64,000 nt of DNA from Flavobacterium stagni (lineage in GTDB: Bacteria > Bacteroidota > Bacteroidia > Flavobacteriales > Flavobacteriaceae): contig NZ_SBKN01000006.1 of assembly GCF_004122105.1 (NCBI RefSeq), positions 62,001-126,000 of the forward strand, given 5' to 3'. How positions within the stretch are numbered: the stretch's first letter is position 1; each line of letters starts with the position of its first letter. This document shows, one piece after another, positions 34,269 through 43,165 of this stretch. The position numbers and the translations under genes were made by a program. The notes under the pieces were generated by a model. It was not told where the DNA came from. It saw only the letters and a list, made by a program, of their open reading frames with translations, and made no database searches.

Positions 34269-35460
34269 GGGCTTCAATGAGTTGGTATAAATGGTCAATT
34301 TCTGACTCAGTTCCTAAAGATAGCGTTTTCAATTGATTTTGAACCTGTTCACAAAGGGAGGCATCCTGACTAACTTTTAGGAGTAAATGGGCAATACTTT
34401 CACCCTCCATGTCCGCAATGAAACCCGTAACATTGGGTTCGATTTGATCTAATGCAGAGGAAAAAGCGGTAACCACAACGGGCTTCTGTAGAATTTTAGC
34501 TTCTTCTATAGCCATAGATTTGCCTTCATAACGAGAAGGTTGTACATATACTGTGGCGCGTTTAACATACGGATAGGGATTTTGTCGAACCCCTAACAAA
34601 AACACATAATCTTCTAATTGATGGGTTTCAATTTGCGCCTTTAAACGTTCGCGTTCTACACCATCACCTAAAATAAGCCATTTAAAAGTCAGTCCTTTTT
34701 CGACAAGTAGCTTTGCTGCTTCAATGGCGAGATCCAAACCTTTTTCGGGACTTAATCGCGCAATGGTTACAAAAGTCGTTGGAGTAGTAAAAAGTGAATC
34801 ATCTTCACATTCTTGAGCAGCGAGTTGCCCAATCAAACTTGGAGAAACAATATTGTAAATCAATTGAAAACGAGCTTTCAAATGGGGGAAATTGTTTTGC
34901 AAATCTGCTACACACTCAGGCGAAACGCCAATCACAGCCTTAAACTGTTCAAAATAAGGCACATCCCATGTCGCGTCCATTCCTGAATTGGAATACGTGG
35001 TATGAATCCATCCAATTTTAGTCGTTGCTTGAACACAATCCACAGCAAAATAATTGGACGTTTTTTCTAAAAACCCAATGGCAGCATCATATTTTTTGGG
35101 CAACATTGTGATGAATGCCCGCATATGTTTCCAGTTTTTTTGTTCAGCAACCGCTTCATTTTTCTCGATCCGACTGGTTAAAAAGAAAGCGATACGATGA
35201 AACACTAAACGAAATTGGAACCGCAAAGCGAAATAAAGACAAGAAGATAAAAGTCCGCGACTAAATTGCTGAAAGTTAGGATTTAATGCAACAAAATTAA
35301 CTTGTTTCGGCACTAAGGCTGCAAAAACACCACCTGATTTAAACAGTACCAAATCCACTGAATACTTTTGATAATCTATTGTATTCAACAGGTTGACGAG
35401 GCTCTTTTCAGCGCCACCAGCCTCCAAAGACGGAATGATGAATACTAGATTTTTTTTCAT
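34261..35460 (-). CDS. GT4-type glycosyltransferase, tandem paralogue 2
   Basis: A 399-residue GT-B protein. It begins KKNLVFIIPSLEAGGAEKSL, and the donor site reads RYEGKSMAIEEAKIL with the EX7E pair, then KPVVVTAFSSALDQI. The gene overlaps the paralogue downstream by 8 bp and the pyruvyltransferase upstream by one base. Similarity to its neighbour runs end to end, so the pair arose by local duplication; they may add the same kind of sugar at successive positions. Confidence 0.88.
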   Translation of the reverse strand: MKKNLVFIIPSLEAGGAEKSLVNLLNTIDYQKYSVDLVLFKSGGVFAALVPKQVNFVALNPNFQQFSRGLLSSCLYFALRFQFRLVFHRIAFFLTSRIEKNEAVAEQKNWKHMRAFITMLPKKYDAAIGFLEKTSNYFAVDCVQATTKIGWIHTTYSNSGMDATWDVPYFEQFKAVIGVSPECVADLQNNFPHLKARFQLIYNIVSPSLIGQLAAQECEDDSLFTTPTTFVTIARLSPEKGLDLAIEAAKLLVEKGLTFKWLILGDGVERERLKAQIETHQLEDYVFLLGVRQNPYPYVKRATVYVQPSRYEGKSMAIEEAKILQKPVVVTAFSSALDQIEPNVTGFIADMEGESIAHLLLKVSQDASLCEQVQNQLKTLSLGTESEIDHLYQLIEAHG

Positions 35461-36623
35461 TATTTCCCTAAAAGTTCAAATAAATATTCGACTGCTTTTT
35501 GCGACATTTTTTTAATTTCTGGAATTCTTACAGCTAAAAGGGATTTCAAATCCTGTTCGTCGCGTTTCATTTCTTCAAACTTAGCCACCAATTTATCGCG
35601 ATCCGAAATCTCTTCCAGATTCAATACCAAACGCTCTTCACCAAAAATGTCTTTGGCAATTCCTTTGGACTTCACACTGTAACCGAGCACCATCGTTGGG
35701 ACTTGAGTAGAATAGGCCGCAATTGTCGCATGGGTTCGTGCACCAATAAAGAAACGCATTCGGGCGATATATCCTTTGTATTGAATGGCATTCAAATCAT
35801 TGGGTAACAACAAAACCCGTCCAGTGGATTTGAAAATTTCATAAAACTCGGATAAACATTCGTAGTCATCATTCCCAGGCTCGATCACATGCGGAGTTAA
35901 AGCAACGGTCATAGTTGTGGTATCCAAAATATGCTGAACCAAATCCAAAGCGGCTTGTTTGGATGCTGGATTTTTACGAATCACCAACGGACTCGTATTG
36001 AAACCGATGGTATTTCCTTCAAGCCAACCTTCAGGCAAGGGTAATTCTTCCTTGTCCATAGTAAAAGCGCTGTCTGCACAAAGTTTCACATTGGGAATAC
36101 CATTTTTTTGCAAGGTTTCAAAAGTGAGTGATTCGCGAACCAACAACAAATCGAATTGTTTGAGGTCTTCAATTTTTGCTGGCGATAAATCTTCTTGACC
36201 AATTGAAGCTCCCCACAAAATGAGTTTTTTATTGGCCGCTTTTATACAGCGATCCGTTTCATAAATACCGGGTTGTTCTCCATAACAATAGTTATCACCG
36301 CCGATTGACAATACAACATCATAGTGCGGCGCTTTTGAAATAACATCCCGGTGCACGACGCGGTAAGCGTAATTTTCATTGCGGAATAATTTTAGTGAAA
36401 TTAAATTCATCAAACCATGCCATGAAAACTTTTTTATGGTATAATAACGCTCTTGATGAATGGCATCTAAAAGTGGAATTACTTTATCCGAAGTGGGATT
36501 CAAAGAGGATAATTCAACTCTTGCGTCAGGATGACTTTTTTTAATTAAGGCAACTGTTGAACGCACTATAGCTTCGCATCCGCGATTCAAACTTCCTCCG
36601 TGAAAAAATAGCAATATTTTCAT
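35460..36623 (-). CDS. Polysaccharide pyruvyl transferase family protein
   Basis: A 387-residue cytosolic protein of the PS_pyruv_trans family (WcaK/CsaB/Pvg1). It has HGGSLNRGCEAIVR (8-21), SIGGDNYCYGE (106-116), WGASIGQEDL and the C-terminal GARTHATIAAYSTQVP (about 293-308), where the HxxIAA histidine is the family hallmark. It transfers pyruvate from phosphoenolpyruvate to form a ketal on a sugar hydroxyl of a lipid-linked glycan. This adds negative charge to the polymer. It overlaps the GT4 gene downstream by one base. Confidence 0.85.
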   Translation of the reverse strand: MKILLFFHGGSLNRGCEAIVRSTVALIKKSHPDARVELSSLNPTSDKVIPLLDAIHQERYYTIKKFSWHGLMNLISLKLFRNENYAYRVVHRDVISKAPHYDVVLSIGGDNYCYGEQPGIYETDRCIKAANKKLILWGASIGQEDLSPAKIEDLKQFDLLLVRESLTFETLQKNGIPNVKLCADSAFTMDKEELPLPEGWLEGNTIGFNTSPLVIRKNPASKQAALDLVQHILDTTTMTVALTPHVIEPGNDDYECLSEFYEIFKSTGRVLLLPNDLNAIQYKGYIARMRFFIGARTHATIAAYSTQVPTMVLGYSVKSKGIAKDIFGEERLVLNLEEISDRDKLVAKFEEMKRDEQDLKSLLAVRIPEIKKMSQKAVEYLFELLGK

Positions 36624-36629
36624 GTATTT

Positions 36630-37682
36630 TTATTTTGTAAAATAATAGTGGTTTCTAAAATTACTGTAAAAGGTTAATCCCATAACTACGAATAAGCGAT
36701 TCTTACGGATACTTTGCAACAATTGTTTTCGATATCTAAAGGTTTCTTGTTCTAATTCAACGCCATAGACTTTGAATACTTCTTGAACGCGCGGATGTTT
36801 CATAATTGCTCGCACTTTTTGTACACGCTTCAACCAAGAAACAGCGGCATTAGGACGTAAATATATGTGAATTAAATCGTATAAGGTATTCATTAAACGG
36901 TGCGATTTATAACGCTGAATTAAACGGCTATCCAAAGACAACTGGGCATAACTTTGATGATCAAACTCGTAATTTTCCAAAGCAATTTTCAAATAATCTT
37001 TAGACAAAAAATTCCGAGAAGCGCTGCCACTCACGGCGCGATAGCAATACCCTGAAAGCTTCGTAAACACAACTGTATTTGTTAAAGAAAAAGCCTTTAG
37101 ACAAAACAAAGCATCTTCACCATTGGTCATTCCTGCCGGAAATTGAATCCGATTGTCCTGAATTAACTGTTTGTCAAACAATTTGACACAACAAGAATTG
37201 AGGGAGTCGTTTGTGAGAAAAATGGGGAGAATATTTTGTTGTATTTCCTCTTTTAAAACCAACCTATTCGTATCGTAAACGGACTCATTTTCGACCCATT
37301 TTCCTTCAATTTCTGATTTAAAATTGGCTACAACAATTGATGTTTTATACTGAATTGCACTTTGATATAAATGTTCCAAATAATCCTTTTCAACAAAATC
37401 ATCGGCATCTACAAAAGTGATATACTCCCCTTTGGCATGAAGAATACCGGCATTTCTTGCAACGGCAACCCCTTGATTGGTTTGGTGAAACAAGTGAATC
37501 CGCGGGTCTTTTTTACCATATTCCTCCACAATCATTTCACTTCCATCGGTAGAACCATCATTGACTACAAGCAATTCAAATGCAGTCAAAGTCTGTGCTA
37601 ATAGTGAATCTAAACACTGACTGACAAAGGGTTTTACATTGTAAAGCGGAATAATTACCGATACTGATATTGATTGATTCAT
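36630..37682 (-). CDS. GT2 glycosyltransferase
   Basis: About 350 residues. The N-terminus SVSVIIPLYNVKPFVSQCLD, the nucleotide-binding VNDGSTDGS and the metal-binding FVDADDFVE place it in inverting GT2. TNGEDALFCLKAFSL provides the acidic pair of the acceptor side. The longest frame starts at 37790, but the ATG at 37682 is chosen, as the conserved domain begins within a few residues of it. The 167 bp between this start and the upstream gene is the longest untranslated gap inside the main transcript. It contains a short GTGAC-TGT-GTCAC palindrome (37709-37721) of unknown meaning. Confidence 0.87.
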   Translation of the reverse strand: MNQSISVSVIIPLYNVKPFVSQCLDSLLAQTLTAFELLVVNDGSTDGSEMIVEEYGKKDPRIHLFHQTNQGVAVARNAGILHAKGEYITFVDADDFVEKDYLEHLYQSAIQYKTSIVVANFKSEIEGKWVENESVYDTNRLVLKEEIQQNILPIFLTNDSLNSCCVKLFDKQLIQDNRIQFPAGMTNGEDALFCLKAFSLTNTVVFTKLSGYCYRAVSGSASRNFLSKDYLKIALENYEFDHQSYAQLSLDSRLIQRYKSHRLMNTLYDLIHIYLRPNAAVSWLKRVQKVRAIMKHPRVQEVFKVYGVELEQETFRYRKQLLQSIRKNRLFVVMGLTFYSNFRNHYYFTK

Positions 37683-37849
37683 GCAAATCGTACTCCACAT
37701 CACAACCTGTGACTGTGTCACTTTTGTAATGCTTTTAGAGTGTGTTATTCGTGGTAAAAATAGGAAATACTCCCCAATTTCACACCGCATAAACGAGAAT
37801 ACTTTAGCGAGTTTTTATATACTTTTTAACAAATCTCCACTTTAAAAAA

Positions 37850-38851
37850 TTAACGAAGTGCTTTTTGTTTCCAGGTACTAAGTTTTCGAAACAAATGGTG
37901 TTTGAATTGCAAAACCGTATGATAACTTGCAAACACGCTGTAGGAAGCACCAAAGTAGGGATAAATTTTGGCCACTTCTTTAGCCACCTTCTCTAATTGA
38001 TGATCACAAATAAATTGTTTTATACGATAGTAGCGGTTTTTGTCCAACGTATCCAATAAACCCCATTCTACTTGGCGTTGTAAAAAGAGTACTTTCAAGT
38101 TAAAAAAGTAGGAGATGCTTGCTGGAGAAGCTATTGAAAAATGCTTTTGTTCAAATTCGATAAAGGCTTCGATAGCCAACATACAACCTTTAAACGCATT
38201 TTCATTTCCAACTAAACTCCGAGACGAAGTTTCCCGTTGAAGGTATTTGTAATACTTCAAATTGCTATAACTGCAGCGTTGTGCCAAAGATTGCACCATG
38301 GCATTGAACACGGTATCTTGTCCTCGGGTGATTCCTTTTACAAAACGAATGGAACCGATTAAATCGCGTCGGTACAAGGTCGCTGGAAAAGTGCGTCTTG
38401 GATGTATTAATCCGCTACTGACCACGCCTTCTTCACCACAATTTTCATAATGACTGAGGAAATTCCCAGCTTCATCATACAAATCCAAGCTCAAGTAAAG
38501 AATATCCAATTGCTGTTCTTGAGCGATTTGGAGTAAGGGCGGAATAGAATGTTCAAAAACAGCATCATCAGGATCAACAAAAAGAATAAATTCACCTGTG
38601 GCTCGATCGAGCCCTTTATTGCGTGCCACAGAAACACCTTGATTTTCCTGATCGATAAAAATAAGATTCGGATGATTGGGAAGATACGATTCAATAATTT
38701 CTTTGGAATTATCAGGGGAACCGTCATTAATTACAATCACCTCATAAGTCGCCAAATCCATACCTTGTTCCAATACACTATCCAAACATTTGGCCAGGTA
38801 TTCTTCCACTTTATAAACGGGAATGATGATGGATAAAAGCACTTTTGACAT
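37850..38851 (-). CDS. GT2 glycosyltransferase
   Basis: A 333-residue inverting transferase with LSIIIPVYKVEEYLAKCLD at the N-terminus, INDGSPDNS for nucleotide binding, FVDPDDAVFE for the metal and TRGQDTVFNAMVQSL on the acceptor side. It lies 2 bp after the GT-D gene and upstream of the 167 bp gap. It is probably cytosolic and peripheral. There is no sequence feature from which I could name its sugar. Confidence 0.88.
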   Translation of the reverse strand: MSKVLLSIIIPVYKVEEYLAKCLDSVLEQGMDLATYEVIVINDGSPDNSKEIIESYLPNHPNLIFIDQENQGVSVARNKGLDRATGEFILFVDPDDAVFEHSIPPLLQIAQEQQLDILYLSLDLYDEAGNFLSHYENCGEEGVVSSGLIHPRRTFPATLYRRDLIGSIRFVKGITRGQDTVFNAMVQSLAQRCSYSNLKYYKYLQRETSSRSLVGNENAFKGCMLAIEAFIEFEQKHFSIASPASISYFFNLKVLFLQRQVEWGLLDTLDKNRYYRIKQFICDHQLEKVAKEVAKIYPYFGASYSVFASYHTVLQFKHHLFRKLSTWKQKALR

Positions 38852-38853
38852 CG

Positions 38854-39756
38854 TTATTCAGCAATTGACAAATCCAACACTATACTCTCTTGGTACACTT
38901 TTGCATCGACAGGATCAAGTGTTAAATCCATCACAGAAGTTGATGTTTCCACACTGAATCGCCCTTTGATGGAGACTTTTTCGGTTGCGCCTGCTTTCAT
39001 CCACATGTATTCCAAATCCAAGTTGCCAATATCCACGGCCCAGTAACCTTCTATTGCTAATTCATGGCACAATATCGTGGCTGTCGGACCCAATGAGAAC
39101 AAAAACAACACCTCATCTTTTGAAAAATTCAACAGTGCATTTTTAATCGTATCGATACTTTCAAAAGCATTCATGTGGGGTCCGATGATTCGTTTGACAG
39201 ACAATGCATTATCTAACAAATCATTAGCGATGCCAAAGCGCGTAAACTTTCCTTCAACAACAACCACATGTTTTTGATTCCAAATCGTTTTGATTTGTTG
39301 AAAAAGCTCTGGTGATTTTGTTTTATCGTGGAAATTCATGTAAATACGCGTCATGTTCGAATTTCCATAGGTGTAATTGGTGTCAAAACAACGAGCCAAT
39401 CGCTGTCCGTATTTGTATACAAAAGATTTCCAATGCACCTCAGTAGAACGTCTACACTCGGATTGATCCACTAATGTATCAGGCAAACAAGCTAAAAATC
39501 GGGGATCTCTACAATCCAATACGGCTTGCAATCGCTGTGCAATTTCTTTGGACAAGCGTTGGTACGACACATCGCGTTCTTCGATAAGTAATAAAAAATC
39601 GGCATCCCCCAAACGACTGACCGACTTTCGTTCCTTCACAATGGCGGCCAGTGTTTGTTCGAGCGTCATAATTTGGTATTTTGGAAATTTCCGACGAACA
39701 TTCCAAGTACGCAGCAACCAGTAATAATAATAGAATTCTCGAACCAATGCATTCAT
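38854..39756 (-). CDS. GT-D fold glycosyltransferase (DUF1792/SP_1767-like)
   Basis: A 300-residue protein of the family whose founding member, DGT1 of Streptococcus parasanguinis, transfers glucose onto a protein-linked glycan and defines the GT-D fold. The metal-binding motif lies in SVSRLGDADF (46-54): most members read RxGDGE, here it is GDAD, with aspartates D51 and D53. VVVVEGKFTRFGIANDLL (about 168-185) and FLFSLGPTATILCHELA (about 218-234) match the family core, and WAVDIGNLDLEYMW closes the site. It is between an acyltransferase and a GT2 gene. Confidence 0.82.
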   Translation of the reverse strand: MNALVREFYYYYWLLRTWNVRRKFPKYQIMTLEQTLAAIVKERKSVSRLGDADFLLLIEERDVSYQRLSKEIAQRLQAVLDCRDPRFLACLPDTLVDQSECRRSTEVHWKSFVYKYGQRLARCFDTNYTYGNSNMTRIYMNFHDKTKSPELFQQIKTIWNQKHVVVVEGKFTRFGIANDLLDNALSVKRIIGPHMNAFESIDTIKNALLNFSKDEVLFLFSLGPTATILCHELAIEGYWAVDIGNLDLEYMWMKAGATEKVSIKGRFSVETSTSVMDLTLDPVDAKVYQESIVLDLSIAE

Positions 39757-39768
39757 TACTTTTTCGTT

Positions 39769-40827
39769 TTAAAGTTGTCGCTCTTTCTGCAAAAACCGCA
39801 AGTCTATTTTTTTGATTTTATTTCGAAGCGGAATTTCGATAAATCGATAACTGACCATCGATAGGAGTAAAAGTACGGCAAGTTTTATTCCGAATGCCAG
39901 TAATTGATTGTCGATGGGCATAGGTTTCAAATAATAAAACACCGGAAGTTGGTAAATGTAAACACCATAACTGATTTCGCCCAAATACACCAACTTGGGG
40001 TGTAAAAACCACTGTGTAATCCGACCCGTATTTAAGGAAATAAAAAGGATCAATGGCACTAACAAAACGGCAAATAATCCATTGTGATAATTCATTCCCA
40101 TTGGATATTTCAAAGCCAAAGCGATGAGAACCACCAAACTTAAAACAATCCAATCGTAATTTTTACGGGAGGAATCCCCTTGTTTTAGGAACCATAACCC
40201 TGCTAAATTCCCGACTAAGAACTCATTTAAATGAAATAAGGGATGATAGAACAGCAATTCATGACTGGGAGTAAATTCGCCTTTATAATATGGATGCTGA
40301 ATCATATAATGGAAAAACAATTGAGAAAACACCCAGAACAATACTATTCCGATAAAAATTGCTTTTCGATAATTCGGTTTGGAATAGCCGTAATTGAATA
40401 ACAGTGGAAATAGAAAGTAAAACAACATTTCTACCGAAACCGACCAACCCGGAAAATTATACCGCATAACCCATCCAGGCATCCACGATTGTAACATGGT
40501 TGCATTGGCAATGAGCGTATAATCAATGGGATAATTGATCATAATGCAAATGGGGAAATAAAATAAAAATCCGAGAAGATATACCGGATAAATTCGGGCT
40601 ATACGATTTTTATAATAATCCAAGGGAGCCACCTTTTGACTTCTTCCGTAGGAGATAATCATGATAAAACCCGAAAGGATGTAAAAATAACTCACTCCGA
40701 TGTTGGCATGTTTTACCAAAAAACTGACTTCATCGGCATTGAATGGAAAAATGCGTTTTCCAAAATGATAGATTACTATAGCAACTGCGGCTAAAAAACG
40801 TGTAAATGTGAGTTGATCTATCCGCAT
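39769..40827 (-). CDS. Membrane acyltransferase, acyltransferase-3 family
   Basis: A 352-residue protein with about ten membrane helices. The N-terminus IDQLTFTRFLAAVAIVIYHF carries the catalytic histidine (H21), and FYILSGFIMIISY with YYKNRIARIYPVYLLGF holds the family's arginines. The C-terminal PLRNKIKKI is typical of OafA-like proteins without an SGNH extension. It is expected to O-acetylate a sugar on the lipid-linked glycan. It is the second acyltransferase-3 gene of the locus and lies 9 bp downstream of wzt. Confidence 0.88.
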   Translation of the reverse strand: MRIDQLTFTRFLAAVAIVIYHFGKRIFPFNADEVSFLVKHANIGVSYFYILSGFIMIISYGRSQKVAPLDYYKNRIARIYPVYLLGFLFYFPICIMINYPIDYTLIANATMLQSWMPGWVMRYNFPGWSVSVEMLFYFLFPLLFNYGYSKPNYRKAIFIGIVLFWVFSQLFFHYMIQHPYYKGEFTPSHELLFYHPLFHLNEFLVGNLAGLWFLKQGDSSRKNYDWIVLSLVVLIALALKYPMGMNYHNGLFAVLLVPLILFISLNTGRITQWFLHPKLVYLGEISYGVYIYQLPVFYYLKPMPIDNQLLAFGIKLAVLLLLSMVSYRFIEIPLRNKIKKIDLRFLQKERQL

Positions 40828-40836
40828 GTTTAGAGA

Positions 40837-42111
40837 TTATGAATACTGTACTTGATAATCCACAAGCACTTTACTATGCAATGCGGGAACTCGTTTTCCG
40901 GTATTGTAAAAATCGCCTTCTGACACTTCAAAAGTGATGGCGTTTTGCACCCAATCGGACAAATCTTTATTGACCGTCATATACACCGTTATAAAATAGA
41001 TACCTTCATTTAGAACCAATCGATCCATTGAGAACGTTACTACATTTCCCACGCGATTGGGCGTTTCTTTCATTAAAGTCGTACTCATCCATAAGATGCG
41101 TTGTCCGATTTGATCGTCGATGCGAACATCAAATTCGATATCTGCAAAATTTACTTGTTGGTTATTCGCCAAAACAAATTCCATGGTAAAGGGTTGTCCC
41201 GACTGTGGTTTTGTTTCACGAGTAGCGCCAAAAACATTGATTTCGGCAAATTTCACGACACCAGAACCTTTACGTTCTTTAGTCTCTAATAAATTAATAG
41301 AATCGGTATTGCGTTTCAAATAATGCTGAATGGATTCTTCCACATTCCCAACAAATTCAGTAGTTCCATTGGAAAGTACGATTCCTTTATTACATAGATT
41401 TTGAACGGCTGACATGTTATGACTCACAAAAAGTACGGTTCTTCCCTCCTCTTTACTTACGTCACCCATTTTACCGAGACATTTCTTCTGAAATTCAGCA
41501 TCTCCAACCGCCAATACTTCATCGACAATTAGAATTTCAGATTCTAAATGGGCAGCCACAGCAAAGGCTAAACGCACATACATTCCTGAGGAATACCGTT
41601 TTACAGGCGTATCAATATAGCGTTCCACTCCAGAAAAAGCGACAATTTCATCAAATTTACGGTCAATTTCAGCTTTACGCATCCCTAGAATTGCTCCATT
41701 AAGGTAGATGTTTTCTCTACCGGTCATTTCGGGATTAAATCCTGTTCCCACTTCTAAAAGTGAGGCGATACGACCGTTCACTTTAAAACTTCCTGTGGTG
41801 GGTTTGGTTACCTTACTTAATAATTTGAGCAACGTACTTTTCCCGGCACCATTTCGGCCAATAATACCTACGGCATCACCTTGTTCAATCTCAAAATTGA
41901 TATCTTTTAACGACCATACATACTGACTGTTTCCCGACGTTGTTCGGTCATTGGTATCTCCGATTTTTAAATAAGGATCTCCTTTTCCTCGAAGTTTACT
42001 TATCATTCGATTTAAGTCATGGGACAAGGTACCTGTTCCGACTTCTCCTAAACGGTATTGTTTTGAAATATTTTCCGCTAAAATTGCAATGTTTTTCATA
42101 CTCCCATCCAT
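40837..42111 (-). CDS. wzt: Wzt-type ATPase of an O-antigen/polysaccharide ABC exporter
   Basis: A 424-residue protein. The N-terminal ATPase has Walker A GRNGAGKST (about 85-93), signature RYSSGMYVRLAFA and Walker B ILIVDEVLAVGD. The C-terminal extension from about residue 270 is a beta-sandwich carbohydrate-binding domain, ending with RVPALHSKVLVDYQVQYS. In E. coli O9a this domain recognises the modified chain end before export. The TAATG junction with the upstream permease gene supports the start at 42111, although an internal ATG at 42099 also fits. It energises export through the Wzm permease. Confidence 0.92.
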   Translation of the reverse strand: MDGSMKNIAILAENISKQYRLGEVGTGTLSHDLNRMISKLRGKGDPYLKIGDTNDRTTSGNSQYVWSLKDINFEIEQGDAVGIIGRNGAGKSTLLKLLSKVTKPTTGSFKVNGRIASLLEVGTGFNPEMTGRENIYLNGAILGMRKAEIDRKFDEIVAFSGVERYIDTPVKRYSSGMYVRLAFAVAAHLESEILIVDEVLAVGDAEFQKKCLGKMGDVSKEEGRTVLFVSHNMSAVQNLCNKGIVLSNGTTEFVGNVEESIQHYLKRNTDSINLLETKERKGSGVVKFAEINVFGATRETKPQSGQPFTMEFVLANNQQVNFADIEFDVRIDDQIGQRILWMSTTLMKETPNRVGNVVTFSMDRLVLNEGIYFITVYMTVNKDLSDWVQNAITFEVSEGDFYNTGKRVPALHSKVLVDYQVQYS

Positions 42112-42962
42112 TAAACCGTATCCATAAAATCTTTTTCAACCTTATTAAATATAATAACCCCTATTATAAATAATACGCTGATTAATGCTGTACTGGTTAG
42201 AATATCACTGGTTTCAAAAGTACCAGAGCCCAAATACCCGTATCGAAAACATTCAAAAATTCCACTCAGCGGATTGAGTTTTATAATCCATTTTAGGCGT
42301 TCGGGCATAGCTGATATGGGATAAACCACGGGGGTTGCATACATAAACAGCTGTATACCAAACGTCAATAAAAACGTAAGATCTTTGTATTTTGTGGTTA
42401 ATGATGAAAAAATCATCCCGATACCAAGTGCAAACAAAGCCATTAGAAGGATTAGAAACGGCGTGGCTAATACCCAGATTGTAGGGTGGATTGACTCTTC
42501 AACATACGTGTAATATAAAACAACGATGATAAAGAGTGTGAACTGCACTAAAAACTTCATTAATCCAGAAAAAACAATGGATAAAGGCATAATTAATCGT
42601 GGAAAATAGACTTTCCCGAATACGCTTGCATTGTCTTTAAATACGGTTGAAATTTTAGTAAGACTTTCAGAAAAGTAATTCCAAATCGTGATACCTGAAA
42701 GAAAAAATGCGATTTGAGGTACGTTATTGATATCAATCTTTGCGATTTGACCAAAGAGGATGATGTAAACCAGCATCGTTAACAATGGTTGGATAAAAAA
42801 CCAGATGGGGCCTAAAATAGTTTGTTTGTAAAAAGTAATAAAATCTCTTTTTACCAGAAGAAATAACAAATCACGGTACCTCCAAACTTCCGCTAAATTA
42901 ACGGAGAACAAAGAACTTTTAGATTGAATTATTTCGGTCCATGGTTGCTTTGATTGTTGCAT
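42111..42962 (-). CDS. wzm: Wzm-type permease of an O-antigen/polysaccharide ABC exporter
   Basis: A 283-residue ABC-2 permease with about six helices. The start has the amphipathic RYRDLLFLLVKRDFITFYKQ typical of Wzm/TagG proteins, followed by ILGPIWFFIQPLLTMLVY. It carries finished lipid-linked polysaccharide across the inner membrane with the ATPase encoded directly downstream. It opens a transcript of about 26 kb, behind the promoter at 43003-43032. An ABC exporter in the same locus as an EpsG-like polymerase suggests more than one glycan. Confidence 0.92.
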   Translation of the reverse strand: MQQSKQPWTEIIQSKSSLFSVNLAEVWRYRDLLFLLVKRDFITFYKQTILGPIWFFIQPLLTMLVYIILFGQIAKIDINNVPQIAFFLSGITIWNYFSESLTKISTVFKDNASVFGKVYFPRLIMPLSIVFSGLMKFLVQFTLFIIVVLYYTYVEESIHPTIWVLATPFLILLMALFALGIGMIFSSLTTKYKDLTFLLTFGIQLFMYATPVVYPISAMPERLKWIIKLNPLSGIFECFRYGYLGSGTFETSDILTSTALISVLFIIGVIIFNKVEKDFMDTV

Positions 42963-43002
42963 TGTACCTATTTCAATTATTGTTTAGAGTTGACATTATT
43001 TG

Positions 43003-43032
43003 CAAAAATACAATCACTTTTGTCCGAACAAA
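43003..43032 (-). promoter_or_regulatory. Bacteroidota promoter for the wzm-wzt-glycosyltransferase transcript
   Basis: On the minus strand a TTTG -33 element (43029-43032) is followed after 18 bases by TATTTTTG (43003-43010), an exact -7 consensus. The wzm ATG lies 40 bases further on. The rest of the 203 bp spacer (42963-43165) holds no ORF; a weak A/T hairpin near 43136-43160 may end the upstream rmlB transcript. Confidence 0.6.
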
Positions 43033-43165
43033 ACTATAAAAAATTGTCGGGTGATGTATTAAGGCAGTGTTATGTGAATTGGGAATTTCAATCTTTTCGA
43101 AAGCCTCAATTCAATTTAGGGTTCAAAATAATCAATTAATTTGGTTTATTAACCAATTAAATAAA

